A DNA stretch of 26,763 nt from Coriobacteriaceae bacterium (GCA_902362275.1 CABIWB010000016.1:1-26763); one strand, 5' to 3'; positions 15,083 to 23,827 are shown, counted from the stretch's first letter. Numbers and translations are program-made. Notes: generated from the letters alone by a model not told the origin.

Positions 15083-16409
15083 CCTTTTGCTCCTTCTTCC
15101 TAAAGAAGAGTCGAATGGGCGTGCCGGCAAAGTCGAAGGTCGAGCGCATACGGTTCTCCACGTAGCGCTGGTAGGTGTCGTTGACCAGGTCGCTGTGGTT
15201 GACGAAGAACGTAAACGTCGGCGGATTGACGCCCGTCTGGGTCACGTAGTGCATGCGCAGGCGACGCTTGCCGTCCACCACGGTATGACCGAACTCGCGC
15301 AGGTCGGTGAGGAACGTGTTGAGGCGCGAGGTGCTGATCTTTTGCGAGCGCGTCTTTTCGGCGGCGTCTACCATTGCCCAGATCTTCTCGACGCTGCGGC
15401 CGGTCAGGGCCGAAATGCGCAGGTACTGGGCCCAGGGAGCCATAACGCCCAGACGGCGGTCGATGGTCTCCATGCAGGCCTCGCGCTTGCGATCGTCGTC
15501 GAGCAGGTCCCACTTGTTGAGCAGCACCACGATGGCGCAGCCGCGCTCGATGGCCAAGCCCATGACCTTCTGGTCCTGCTCGGTAACGCCCACGGAGGCG
15601 TCGACGACGAGCAGCGCCACGTCGGCACGGTCGATGGCGCGCAGGCCGCGGACCATGGAGTAGTACTCGATGTTCTCGTACACGGTGCTCTTCTTACGGA
15701 TACCCGCAGTGTCGACCATGCGGTAGTGCTTGCCGTTGCGCTCGACGACCGTGTCGATGGCGTCGCGCGTGGTGCCGGCAATGTTGGACACGATGGAGCG
15801 GTCGGCGCCCAGGATGCGGTTGAACAGCGACGACTTACCGGCATTGGGGCGGCCGATGATGGCGACGTTCAGCGCGTCGGGGAACTCATCGGCGACCTCG
15901 TCCTCTTCCTCCGGAAGCAGGGCCACGATATCGTCGAGCAGGTCGCCGGTGCCGTGGCCGTGCAGCGCCGAGAGCGGCGTGGGCTCGCCGATACCGAGCG
16001 AATAGAACTCCCAGATGCTGTCGTTCTCTCGATCGGGGTTGTCGAGCTTGTTCACCAGCAGAAAGACCGGCTTGTCGCAGCGCTTGAGCATGCGGGCGAC
16101 CGACTCGTCCTCCTCGGTAACGCCGGTGCGGCCGTCGACCACAAACAGGATGACGGCGGCTTCCTCGGCGGCGGCGAGCGCCTGGTCGCGGATGGACGTG
16201 GCAAAGACGTCATCGCTCTTGAGCGGTTCGATACCGCCCGTGTCGACGATGGTGAACTCACGACCGTTCCAATCGGCCGTGTGATACGAGCGGTCGCGCG
16301 TGACGCCGCGGGACTCGTGGACGATGGCGTCCGAGGTCTGGGCCAGGCGGTTGACGAGCGTGGACTTGCCCACGTTGGGGCGTCCGACGACGGCGACGAT
16401 AGGTTTCAT
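15075..16409 (-). CDS. der: Ribosome-assembly GTPase Der (EngA)
   Basis: A GTPase with two G domains in tandem and a KH-like C-terminus, needed to mature the 50S subunit. At 444 aa, G domain 1 has GRPNVGKST (9-17), DTGG and NKLD. G domain 2 has GRPNAGKSS (about 183-191), DTAG and NKWD. The KH-like region covers about 355-440 with RMHYVTQTGVNPPTFTFFVN. The ATG at 16409 has AAAGGAG 6 nt upstream; a frame open to 16580 is rejected. It lies 10 bp after the DUF512 gene and overlaps plsY. This neighbourhood is common in Gram-positives. Confidence 0.97.
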   Translation of the reverse strand: MKPIVAVVGRPNVGKSTLVNRLAQTSDAIVHESRGVTRDRSYHTADWNGREFTIVDTGGIEPLKSDDVFATSIRDQALAAAEEAAVILFVVDGRTGVTEEDESVARMLKRCDKPVFLLVNKLDNPDRENDSIWEFYSLGIGEPTPLSALHGHGTGDLLDDIVALLPEEEDEVADEFPDALNVAIIGRPNAGKSSLFNRILGADRSIVSNIAGTTRDAIDTVVERNGKHYRMVDTAGIRKKSTVYENIEYYSMVRGLRAIDRADVALLVVDASVGVTEQDQKVMGLAIERGCAIVVLLNKWDLLDDDRKREACMETIDRRLGVMAPWAQYLRISALTGRSVEKIWAMVDAAEKTRSQKISTSRLNTFLTDLREFGHTVVDGKRRLRMHYVTQTGVNPPTFTFFVNHSDLVNDTYQRYVENRMRSTFDFAGTPIRLFFRKKEQKDA

Positions 16410-16419
16410 CTGCTCTCCT

Positions 16420-17862
16420 TTAATGGGTAGGGTTAGCGGAATTAGTAGAGTCGGCAGGCACAATGCCAAGGATGTGCTCCAGGGTATCGAGCAGCTCATG
16501 CGGCATGGTCGACACCACATGAACCTCAGCGCCGCGACTGGTAAGGCTTGCGAGTAAATCGTCACGATGATACTCGTCAAGCGTCATGCCGTCAGCGTTG
16601 AACATGAGCTTAGGCACAAAGAGCATAACCCCAGAGAGATCCTGCGGCAGCTGCTCCAGAATGTCACACGCGACGATGAGGCCGGTCACGTCCACGTTGC
16701 CGCCAAAATAGCGGTTCTTGATGGCCGTGACAGTGCCGGCGAGTCCCTGGGGCGACTCCACAAAGCGGGCCACCGTGTCGCGTGCGCTGGCGCCCGAGAG
16801 ACACAGAAGCCGCTGGTTGCGGGCGGCGACGGCCTCGCGGACGCGGGCCAGACGCTCGGCGTCGGTAGCCAGCACGTCGTCGGTCTCGTCCAGATACGAG
16901 CGGATCATGCCGATGCCGTCGTAGTACTGCGGGTACCCGTCGTAAAAGTCTGCCTCGGGAGGATCGATGCCGGCGTCCAGATAGAACTCATCGCTCATCT
17001 GGAAGGTGTGGCGGCCAAAGCGTTCGTAGGCACGATCCTGGTAGGGACGGATCATGGCAATGGTCTCGCGCGCTAGCTCGGGCTTGTCGCTGTAGGACCA
17101 GCTAAAACGGTTCTGATGCTTGGTAAAACCGAGCGGCACAATGCCCAGGCTTGTGATCTGTTCGTGCTCCTCGCAAAAGCGCAGGGTCTTTTCCAGCTCC
17201 TCGCCGTCGTTCATGCCGGGGCACAACACGATCTGCGCGTGAATCTCGATGCCGGCGGCCATGATGGCCTCGAGCACATCCATGCCGCGCTGGGCGTTGC
17301 GGCCCATCATGCGTCGGCGGACATCGGGGCTCACGGCGTGGACCGACACGTTCATGGGGCTCATGTTGCGTTGGATGACGTTTTGCACGTCCTCGTCGGT
17401 GAGGTTCGTAAGCGTGACAAAGTTGCCCTGCAAAAAGCTCAGGCGGTAGTCGTCGTCGCGAATATAGAGCGTGGAGCGGCCGCCCTTGGGGAGCATCGTC
17501 ATAAAGCAGAACACGCAGGCGTTCACACAGGTACGCATGCCGTCGAAGATGGGGCCGTCGAACTCCAGACCCCAATCCTCTCCGGGAAATCGATCGAGCT
17601 CCACGGGGGTGACGGTGCCATCGCGCGGGTCGAAAACCTCGAGGTCGACCGTGTCGTCGTCTGCCTCCCAGAGCCACACGATCATGTCGGTAAGCTGCTC
17701 GCCGTTGACCGTGAGCACGCGCATGCCCGGCTCGATACCCACATCCCATGCGGGCGATTCGGGACGCACGTTCTTAACGAGCGCGCCCTCACCCGGCTCG
17801 GGGTCGCGGCTGCGCCCGTAATCGGCCACCTCGGCGGCGTATGCGGGTACGGTCTGGTCCAT
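16420..17862 (-). CDS. DUF512 radical SAM protein of unknown function
   Basis: A 480-aa protein predicted to bind a 4Fe-4S cluster and S-adenosylmethionine. Residues about 25-100 form a PDZ-like fold (VRPESPAWDVGIEPGMRVL). The cluster motif is CVNACVFC (Cys112, Cys116, Cys119), followed by the family hallmarks LPKGGRSTLYIRDDDYRLSF and GNFVTLTNL. The C-terminal half (about 270-470) is the DUF512 domain with RFGRHTFQMSDEFY and a late glycine-rich IKNRYFGGNVDVTGL. The family is widespread in anaerobic Gram-positives beside der, but its substrate is not known to me. The ATG at 17862 is 2 bp after the ispH stop. The nearest good ribosome site is about 14 nt off, so the start is less sure than its neighbours'. 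Confidence 0.88.
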   Translation of the reverse strand: MDQTVPAYAAEVADYGRSRDPEPGEGALVKNVRPESPAWDVGIEPGMRVLTVNGEQLTDMIVWLWEADDDTVDLEVFDPRDGTVTPVELDRFPGEDWGLEFDGPIFDGMRTCVNACVFCFMTMLPKGGRSTLYIRDDDYRLSFLQGNFVTLTNLTDEDVQNVIQRNMSPMNVSVHAVSPDVRRRMMGRNAQRGMDVLEAIMAAGIEIHAQIVLCPGMNDGEELEKTLRFCEEHEQITSLGIVPLGFTKHQNRFSWSYSDKPELARETIAMIRPYQDRAYERFGRHTFQMSDEFYLDAGIDPPEADFYDGYPQYYDGIGMIRSYLDETDDVLATDAERLARVREAVAARNQRLLCLSGASARDTVARFVESPQGLAGTVTAIKNRYFGGNVDVTGLIVACDILEQLPQDLSGVMLFVPKLMFNADGMTLDEYHRDDLLASLTSRGAEVHVVSTMPHELLDTLEHILGIVPADSTNSANPTH

Positions 17863-17864
17863 GG

Positions 17865-18764
17865 TTAGCAGCAAAGCTCCTTGATGCGCGTGACGGCGCG
17901 TTCGATGTGTTCTTGCGGGGTGGAGGCTCCGGCGGTGATACCGATGTGGTGAGCGTCGGTAAACCACGCGGCCTGGAGCTCGGAAGTTTCCTCGATGTGA
18001 TACGTGCGCTCGCAGGCGTCTGCGCAAATCTGCGCCAGGCGGCGGGTGTTGCCCGAGTTCTTGCCGCCCACGACTACCATGCAGTCGCAGCGGTTGGCAA
18101 GTGCGGCTGCTGCCTGTTGACGCTCACTCGTGGCGGCGCAGATGGTGTTGATCACACGCAGCTCCTGCACGCGCGGGGTGATAGCTGCCACGACCTCGGC
18201 GAGGTTCTGCGCGGTCTGGGTGGTCTGCACGACGAGGCCTACCTTGCCCTTGAGCGACAAGGCATTGGCGTCGGCGGCACAGCTCACGACCTGTGCATCT
18301 TTGCCGGCGTGGCCAAGAATGCCCTCGACCTCGGGGTGACCCGGCTCGCCTACGACCACCACGCGGTAGCCCTCGCGCACCAGGCGCTCGGCTGCCATAT
18401 GGACTTTCTTCACGTAGGGGCAGGTGGCGTCGACCACGTTTAGGCCGCGCTTGCGGGCAGCATCGATTACCTGCGGCACCACGCCGTGGGCGCGGATGAT
18501 CACGGTGCCGGTTGCGGCGTCATCCAGGGTTTCGGCCAAGCCAACGCCTGCCTCAGCGAGCTCGCGTACCACGATGGGGTTATGGATGAGCGGACCCAAG
18601 GTATGAACCTGAGTGCACTCCCCTGCCTGCGGCGCGGCGGCCAGCGCCATATCGAGCGCACGCTGTACGCCGTAGCAAGTGCCGGCGTGTGCTGCGATCT
18701 CGATGGTAGGCGCTGTTGCCTGGTCGGACGCGGTCGCGGCAGTGTTCGTAACGTTCTCGCTCAT
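17865..18764 (-). CDS. ispH: 4-hydroxy-3-methylbut-2-enyl diphosphate reductase
   Basis: The last step of the MEP isoprenoid pathway, an Fe-S enzyme that makes IPP and DMAPP from HMBPP. At 299 aa the three cluster cysteines are Cys30 (AGTCYGVQRA), Cys115 (DATCPYVKK) and Cys209 (NTICAATSERQ). His61 (LIHNP), His143 (GHPEVEG) and the Thr182 region (QTTQT) line the substrate site. The first 20 residues are a low-complexity Thr/Ala tail. The ATG at 18764 is 2 bp after the plsC stop; an in-frame start at 18794 would overlap plsC further. The fusion with ribosomal S1 seen in some clostridia is absent. Confidence 0.97.
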   Translation of the reverse strand: MSENVTNTAATASDQATAPTIEIAAHAGTCYGVQRALDMALAAAPQAGECTQVHTLGPLIHNPIVVRELAEAGVGLAETLDDAATGTVIIRAHGVVPQVIDAARKRGLNVVDATCPYVKKVHMAAERLVREGYRVVVVGEPGHPEVEGILGHAGKDAQVVSCAADANALSLKGKVGLVVQTTQTAQNLAEVVAAITPRVQELRVINTICAATSERQQAAAALANRCDCMVVVGGKNSGNTRRLAQICADACERTYHIEETSELQAAWFTDAHHIGITAGASTPQEHIERAVTRIKELCC

Positions 18765-18766
18765 GG

Positions 18767-19495
18767 CTAGAACCTGCCCGGATGCTCGGCGCACAGCTCG
18801 TCTCGCATAGCGTAGACGCGGTTCATGGCCTCGGACTCAAACCATGCCAGGCGCTCCTTGCGCTTGAGCCCGGCCGGTGCATCGGATAGCGAGATGGCCT
18901 TGCCGGCACGGATCCAGCACTTTTTAGGGCGCATGAGCTTTTTGCCCGCAGGCGTAATATCGGACCAGCCGCAGATAGCGAGCGGGTTGACGGGCGCCTT
19001 GCCCATCTGGGCAATGAGCGCAAAGCCGCCGTGGACCTCGGGCTTGATCTCGCGCGAGCGGATGCGCGTGCCCTCGGGGAAGATCAGGACGTCCTCGCCG
19101 CGCTGCAGCGCATGCTGGGCGGCGCGCAGGCACTTCATGTCGGCGGTACCGCGCTCGACGGGGATACCGCCGACGCGGCTAAAGGCCCAACGCACAATCT
19201 TGCTCTTGGCGAACTCGGACTTAAAGATGGGACGAATGCGGCGCCCCCCAAAGAACAGCGCCGTCTCCACGGCCAAGAGCTCGGCCATCGAGGTGTGGTT
19301 GCAGATGACCACGCTGCCGCGGCCTTCCTGGCGCTCAAACAGCAGGTCAGCGTCCTCGACCTTCCAGCGCCACATGAGCTTGGAGAAGGCCCAAAGGATG
19401 GCCATGACTACGGCGACGGTGCCGCGGATGAGCACGGGGAACTCTGCATAAGGAGCGTTGTAATAATCCTCGGGCGTCTGCTTAAACAGGCGCAT
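18767..19495 (-). CDS. plsC: 1-acyl-glycerol-3-phosphate acyltransferase
   Basis: Membrane-associated LPLAT-family enzyme expected to acylate lysophosphatidic acid to phosphatidic acid. At 242 aa it has a hydrophobic stretch about 20-42, then block 1 NHTSMAE (66-72), block 2 around SRVGGIPVERG (about 105-115) and block 3 FPEGTRIRS (about 139-147). The usual catalytic pair is HX4D; here it reads HX4E (His67, Glu72), confirmed at the codon level (GAG). The other blocks are intact, so I expect an active enzyme, possibly with altered substrate or rate. The ATG at 19495 follows AAAGGAGG. It sits between cmk (3 bp) and ispH (2 bp), and with plsY and gpsA completes phosphatidic-acid synthesis in one transcript. 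Confidence 0.92.
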   Translation of the reverse strand: MRLFKQTPEDYYNAPYAEFPVLIRGTVAVVMAILWAFSKLMWRWKVEDADLLFERQEGRGSVVICNHTSMAELLAVETALFFGGRRIRPIFKSEFAKSKIVRWAFSRVGGIPVERGTADMKCLRAAQHALQRGEDVLIFPEGTRIRSREIKPEVHGGFALIAQMGKAPVNPLAICGWSDITPAGKKLMRPKKCWIRAGKAISLSDAPAGLKRKERLAWFESEAMNRVYAMRDELCAEHPGRF

Positions 19496-19498
19496 GGG

Positions 19499-20185
19499 CT
19501 ACCTCCTTTGGTTGATGAGGTCCTCGATTATCGAGACGACCTCATCGATGGTGTGGGCGGTGGAGTCGACGTGCACGGCGTCCTCGGCGGGCACGAGCGG
19601 GGCGACCTCGCGGCTGCTGTCGAGCTTGTCGCGCTGCTTAAGGGCGTCGAGGGTCTCGTCGACCTCGGCTTCGAGCTGCTCGGACGTGAGCGGCTGGGCG
19701 TCGTTTTGGTGACGCTGCAGCACGCGGCGGCGGGCGCGCTCACGCGGGTCGGCGGTCAGGAAGACCTTGACCTGCGCGTTAGGGAACACGACGGTACCGA
19801 TGTCGCGACCCTCAGCCACGATATCGCGGTCCTCGGCGGCGCGGCGCTGGTGGATGAGCATGGCGGCGCGCACGCCCGGATAGGCCGAGACCTTGGACAC
19901 GTTGGCGTCGACCTGCGGGGTGCGGATGGCGGCCGAAGCGTCCTGGCCGTCAATGGTCAGGCTCGTGTCCTCGCCGGTGCCGTTGGTAAAGCGAATCTCG
20001 ATCTGCTCGGCGAGGGCGTCGATGGCCGCCTCGTCGTCCAAATCGATGCCACGGTCGAGCGCGGCGAAGGTGACGGCGCGGTACATAGCGCCCGTGTCGA
20101 GCTTGTTAAAGCCCAGCTGGCGGGCGATCTCCTTGGCGATGGTGGACTTGCCGGAACCGGCGGGGCCGTCGATGGCGACGATCAT
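19499..20185 (-). CDS. cmk: Cytidylate kinase
   Basis: Phosphorylates CMP and dCMP with ATP in pyrimidine nucleotide supply. At 228 aa it has the P-loop GPAGSGKST (7-15), LDTGAMYRA (29-37), the nucleotide-binding segment EGRDIGTVVFPNA with Arg/Asp, and a lid region DPRERARRR-QRHQND. The ATG at 20185 follows AAAGGAAG. It begins 66 bp after rluB, the second-largest spacer in the gene run; I see no clear promoter there. CTP made from its product feeds CDP-diacylglycerol and CoaB. Confidence 0.97.
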   Translation of the reverse strand: MIVAIDGPAGSGKSTIAKEIARQLGFNKLDTGAMYRAVTFAALDRGIDLDDEAAIDALAEQIEIRFTNGTGEDTSLTIDGQDASAAIRTPQVDANVSKVSAYPGVRAAMLIHQRRAAEDRDIVAEGRDIGTVVFPNAQVKVFLTADPRERARRRVLQRHQNDAQPLTSEQLEAEVDETLDALKQRDKLDSSREVAPLVPAEDAVHVDSTAHTIDEVVSIIEDLINQRR

Positions 20186-20251
20186 GCAATGCTTCCTTTC
20201 GATGGGTGACGTGCTGGTATGGTTCGCGGGCGTTGGGGCGCGGCGGGTTGC

Positions 20252-21214
20252 CTAGCCCGTGTAGCGCTCACGGTAGGTGTTACGCTTGGGTGCGGAGCCG
20301 TGGCTGCCGTGATGACGCGTGCGGCTGGCGAGGGTTTCCTGAGGCTTGCCACCGCGTTTGGCGCTCGCCTGCTTGGGTGGGATACCGCCGGCCTTGAGGA
20401 TCTGCACCTCGCGGTCGGTGAGCTCGCGCCACGAGCCCTTGGCCACATCCTTGAGCTCCAGGCCGGCAAAGTTGCAGCGATGCAGACGAATTACCGGATG
20501 GTGAATCTTGCTCAACATGCGCTTAACCTGATTCTTGCGACCCTCGCGGATGATGACCTCCACGGCGGTGGTACCGGGCTTAACCCCCTGGGGAGCTACG
20601 GCCTCGGCCTCGCGTGCGGTGATGACGCGGCAGATTGCCGGCTGGCAGACGCCATCGTCGAGCTCGATGCCGCGGCGGAGCGGTTCTAAGTCGCGATCGG
20701 TCAGGTGGCCGTCCACGAGCGCCTGATAGGTCTTGTAGACGTGCTTGCTGGGGTGCAGCAGGTCCTGCGACAGATCACCGTCGGTGGTAAAGAGCAAAAG
20801 GCCCGTGGTGTCGCGGTCCAGGCGGCCCACCGGGAAGAGCCCCGGAAAGCGGTTGCGCGGTACCAGGTCGGCCACGCAGGGGCGCTCCTGCGGGTCGCTC
20901 ATGGTGGTGAGGTAGCCGGTCGGCTTGTAGAGCATCAAGTACACGGCGCCCTGGTTGAGCTTGACGGGCATGCCGTCGACCTCGATATGGTCGCGGTCGA
21001 CGTCGACCTTGGTGCCCAGCTCGGTCGCGACCTGACCGTTGACGGTCACGCGTCCGGCGGTCATCAGGTCCTCCGACCCGCGGCGGCTCGCAACGCCCGC
21101 GCGCGCCAAAAAGCGCTGCAGGCGCATGGTGTGCGGGTAGACAGGCTGGGCGTCGGTTGCGGGCACTGCGTTGCCCATGGCGCGCGTCTCCCCTACTTCG
21201 TTAGTCCTCGTCAT
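20252..21214 (-). CDS. rluB: 23S rRNA pseudouridine synthase, RluB family
   Basis: Isomerises a specific uridine in 23S rRNA (U2605 in E. coli numbering, by family). At 320 aa the S4 RNA-binding domain (about residues 29-85) has MRLQRFLARAGVASRR and GRVTVNG. The catalytic domain has catalytic Asp133 in GRLDRDTTGLLL, and REGRKNQVKRML-HPVIRLHR late in the protein. The C-terminal tail (about 285-320) is basic and disordered. The ATG at 21214 has GGAGG 6-7 nt before it and overlaps scpB by 14 bp; ATG at 21178 with GGGGAG is an alternative. RsuA or RluE/F specificity cannot be wholly excluded, but the scpB-rluB order supports RluB. Confidence 0.93.
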   Translation of the reverse strand: MTRTNEVGETRAMGNAVPATDAQPVYPHTMRLQRFLARAGVASRRGSEDLMTAGRVTVNGQVATELGTKVDVDRDHIEVDGMPVKLNQGAVYLMLYKPTGYLTTMSDPQERPCVADLVPRNRFPGLFPVGRLDRDTTGLLLFTTDGDLSQDLLHPSKHVYKTYQALVDGHLTDRDLEPLRRGIELDDGVCQPAICRVITAREAEAVAPQGVKPGTTAVEVIIREGRKNQVKRMLSKIHHPVIRLHRCNFAGLELKDVAKGSWRELTDREVQILKAGGIPPKQASAKRGGKPQETLASRTRHHGSHGSAPKRNTYRERYTG

Positions 21215-21929
21215 GCATATCCTCCGAGGTCTCGTCGACGACCAGGGTCTCAAAGTCCTCGACTGCCTCAACATCTTCAACATCGGTATCGAGCAGTTCG
21301 CGCTCTTCGTCCAGATCTTCGGCCTGCTCCTCGAGCGTGGACTGAATGCTGCGGCCGCTTAGACGCTCGCGGATAAACTGGCGCGACTGCTCGTCGGGGG
21401 CAAACTGCTCCAGATCGGGCAGGTCGCGGGTGGAGCGCAGACCGAACTTTTCCAAGAAGGCGTTGGTCGTGCCGTAGATGATGGCTTGACCGCGCTGGGG
21501 ATCGCGGCCGAGCTCGCGCACTAGACCCTTGTCCACGAGCGACGCGATGACGCCGTCGGAGTTGACGCCGCGGATGCCCTTGACCACCTCGCGCGTCACG
21601 GGCTGGTGGTATGCGATGACGGCCAGGGTTTCGAGCGCCGCCTGCGACAGCTTTTGCGTGCCCCAGCTCAACACATAGGCCTCGACCACATCGTGGTAGG
21701 CGGGATGTGTAAACAGGCGCCAGCCACCGGCGACCTCGCGCAGCTGAAAGCCGCGGTTGGCCTCCTCGTACTCAACCTTGAGCTCGGCGAGCAGCGACGC
21801 GCACTCGCCGGGGGCGATATCCAGTGCGCCGGCCAGCGCGGGCGCACTCACCGGGTCGCTCGACACCAGCAGCAGCGCCTCGAGGGCACCTTTGAGGCTG
21901 TTTGCCTCCAGCGTGGAAAGGGTTGACAT
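21201..21929 (-). CDS. scpB: Segregation and condensation protein B
   Basis: Winged-helix subunit of the SMC-ScpAB condensin; it forms a dimer that holds ScpA. At 242 aa, tandem winged helices span about 10-170, with SLKGALEALLLVSSDPVS, then LSQAALETLAVIAYHQPVTR and the GVNSDGVIASLVDKGLVRE wing. The tail from about 190 is strongly acidic and low-complexity, longer than in Bacillus ScpB. AGGAG lies 8 nt before the ATG at 21929. It is 11 bp after scpA; smc is not in the window. Confidence 0.96.
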   Translation of the reverse strand: MSTLSTLEANSLKGALEALLLVSSDPVSAPALAGALDIAPGECASLLAELKVEYEEANRGFQLREVAGGWRLFTHPAYHDVVEAYVLSWGTQKLSQAALETLAVIAYHQPVTREVVKGIRGVNSDGVIASLVDKGLVRELGRDPQRGQAIIYGTTNAFLEKFGLRSTRDLPDLEQFAPDEQSRQFIRERLSGRSIQSTLEEQAEDLDEERELLDTDVEDVEAVEDFETLVVDETSEDMHDED

Positions 21930-21940
21930 GGTTGCGGCTC

Positions 21941-22753
21941 CTATTCGGTGAGCTCGGGGCCCTCGCCGGGCACATAGGCCTCGGCGCCCTCGACGCGGTT
22001 GATTTGAATGGTTCCAAAGATCTCGTCCTGGCTCAGCGTGAGCGAGCCGCGCTTGGCGAGCTCAAGCATGGCAAGGAAGGTGACGACGAGCTGCTCGGTG
22101 GTGGCATCGCCGTCCAGCAGCTCGCGGAAAGTGCAGGTTTGGTGCGCCATGGTAAAGCGGTCGACTGAGGCCACGGTCAGGTCGAGCGGTACGCGATGCG
22201 GAGCTACGTGCTCGGCCTCCAGCAGGAAGGTCTGTCGCTTGCCGTCCAGGTCGGCGCAGATGACGGCGAGGCCGCGCAGGGTGATGCCGGCCAGGTAGTC
22301 GGGCATGAGCCCCAGGAACTCGGGGTCGGGGCCGGCCACACGCGGGTGCATGCGGCTTTCGGCCTGCATGCGGGCACCGAGGGCCGCAGCCGCGCCTTTA
22401 AACTGTTTGTAGGCAATCAGGCGTTGGATCAGGACCTCGCGCAAGGCGTCGCCGTCGAGCGTGCTGAGCTCCTCGAGGTCTTCGTCGAACTCGTCATCGT
22501 CGTCATCGGCTTTGCGCGGGGCCTCCTGCGGCACCAGAGAGGCAGCCTTGATGTCCAAAAGGGTTGCCGCGACCAGCAAAAAGTCGCTCGCCACGTCAAG
22601 GTCCAGCGCCTCGATGCGCTCGGCCTCGGCAAGGTACTGCTCGGCCACCTCGCTGATGGAGATGGCGCCGATATCTACTTTTTGGCGGGTTACCAGCTGC
22701 AGCAGCAGGTCGAACGGTCCGCTGTAGACCTGCGTCGACACGCGATACGACAT
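21941..22753 (-). CDS. scpA: Segregation and condensation protein A
   Basis: The kleisin that bridges the two SMC heads and recruits ScpB. At 270 aa the N-terminal helix-bundle domain opens YSGPFDLLLQLVTRQKVDIGAI (about 10-31). An acidic linker of Asp/Glu lies at about 84-100, and the C-terminal winged helix with TFLAMLELAKRGSLTLSQDEIFGTI (about 226-250) binds the SMC cap. The ATG at 22753 follows AAAGGAGG. The M50 protease gene lies 84 bp upstream, an order common in Gram-positives. Confidence 0.96.
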   Translation of the reverse strand: MSYRVSTQVYSGPFDLLLQLVTRQKVDIGAISISEVAEQYLAEAERIEALDLDVASDFLLVAATLLDIKAASLVPQEAPRKADDDDDEFDEDLEELSTLDGDALREVLIQRLIAYKQFKGAAAALGARMQAESRMHPRVAGPDPEFLGLMPDYLAGITLRGLAVICADLDGKRQTFLLEAEHVAPHRVPLDLTVASVDRFTMAHQTCTFRELLDGDATTEQLVVTFLAMLELAKRGSLTLSQDEIFGTIQINRVEGAEAYVPGEGPELTE

Positions 22754-22771
22754 CTTCGACCTCCTTTGACG

Positions 22772-22822
22772 GCGCCTTCGCGGCGCGGTTTGGGTGCATG
22801 TTGCGACCGTTTTGCACGGTCG
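22772..22822. other. Two small hairpins in the M50-scpA spacer
   Basis: GCGCC/GGCGC (22772-22776 with 22782-22786) and CGACCGT/ACGGTCG (22804-22810 with 22816-22822) could form in the transcript. Neither has a T-run, so they look like processing or partial-attenuation structures rather than a full terminator. Confidence 0.35.
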
Positions 22823-22837
22823 ACCTGTTAGTTTACC

Positions 22838-23521
22838 TTAGATGCCGGCGATTGCGAAGTTGAGCAGCAGCTCAGCGAGCGGATACACGGTAACGTCGAA
22901 ATAGCGGCCGATTACGTCGATGCCGGTCCACGTAGGCAGCAGGTACAGCACCAGGATGAGGATGGGCATAGCGTATTGCTGCAGATGGTAGTAGTTGTTG
23001 AGCGCCTTGCCCTTGAGGAAGGGCACGATGATCGACGAGCCATCGAGCGGCGGGATCGGGATGAGGTTGAAGAACGCGAGTGACAGGTTGACCACGATAA
23101 AGGTGGCGCCGAAGTTCATGATCTGTGACGCCAGGGCAAAGGACATGCTGGTGTAGAGGCTGCCATATGCCAGGCGCATGAGGACCGCGGCAAGACACGC
23201 GAGCGCGATGTTCGATGCGGGGCCGGCAACGCTCACCAGGACCTCGTCGCGCTTGGGGTGCTTGAGGTTGTTGAGGTAGACGGGCACGGGCTTGGCGAAG
23301 GCGAACACCGGGCCGCCGGCGGCAAGCATGAGCAGCGGCAAGATGATGGTGCCAAACGGGTCGATATGGTTGAGCGGGTTAAGCGACACGCGGCCGCGTG
23401 ATCGGGCCGTCTTATCGCCGAGTGCCCAGGCCGCAGCGGCGTGCGCACTCTCGTGGATCACGATGCCGACGATGACGGCGACGGCGCTCGCGAGCAGGTT
23501 CATGATGTAGCTGCTGGACAT
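22838..23521 (-). CDS. Site-2-protease-like M50 metallopeptidase
   Basis: An integral membrane zinc protease of the short YwhC/FpuA-type M50 group. At 227 aa it has about five or six membrane segments. The zinc motif HESAH (His23, Glu24, His27) is in the first segment and NLIPIPPLDGS supplies the third ligand (Asp160) in a later one. A conserved RVSLNPLNHIDPFGTI motif follows the first segment. There is no PDZ domain, unlike RseP/RasP. Its substrate is unknown; it is often encoded before scpA, as here. The ATG at 23521 has GGGGAG upstream, 9 bp after the small membrane protein stop. Confidence 0.92.
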   Translation of the reverse strand: MSSSYIMNLLASAVAVIVGIVIHESAHAAAAWALGDKTARSRGRVSLNPLNHIDPFGTIILPLLMLAAGGPVFAFAKPVPVYLNNLKHPKRDEVLVSVAGPASNIALACLAAVLMRLAYGSLYTSMSFALASQIMNFGATFIVVNLSLAFFNLIPIPPLDGSSIIVPFLKGKALNNYYHLQQYAMPILILVLYLLPTWTGIDVIGRYFDVTVYPLAELLLNFAIAGI

Positions 23522-23530
23522 GGTACTCCC

Positions 23531-23827
23531 CTAGCGGACGCGGCGCGAGGCGCGAGCGAGTAGGTAGTCGGCCACAAACAGGATGACGGCCACGATGGCG
23601 TAATCCAGGCGGAATACGCCGCCAAAGGGCGAGGTGATGACGCCGTAGCCGGCGATGGCGCTCGGCAGCGCGCGCGAAAGCTCGACGACAAAGCCCACAA
23701 TCTGCAGCTTGGCGGTGAGGCCGCTAAAGCACAGCAGCACGGTCATCGCGCTCATAAAGATGCCGCAAACGCGGCAGGCGATGGCGATGATGCTCATCGC
23801 CACGGCGGCGGCCTTACGAGAGTTCAC
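23531..23827 (-). CDS. Small membrane protein of unknown function
   Basis: A 98-aa protein I do not recognise. It has a basic start (VNSRKAAA), a hydrophobic segment about 10-35, a second around 40-55, and a third near the end ([16 protein letters not shown]) followed by a basic tail RASRRVR, consistent with two to three membrane spans. The GTG at 23827 has AGAGGAGA 7 nt upstream and overlaps the ABC-F end by 14 bp, which supports coupled translation. An ATG at 23797 is the alternative start. It is placed between an ABC-F ATPase and the M50 protease in the same transcript. No conserved catalytic motif is visible. Confidence 0.7.
   Translation of the reverse strand: MNSRKAAAVAMSIIAIACRVCGIFMSAMTVLLCFSGLTAKLQIVGFVVELSRALPSAIAGYGVITSPFGGVFRLDYAIVAVILFVADYLLARASRRVR

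Noticed and set aside
13979..16430. Plus-strand frames of 374 and 528 codons opposite gpsA, plsY and der
   Set aside because: They read across three well-defined genes on the other strand, have unnatural composition and no ribosome sites; shadow frames.
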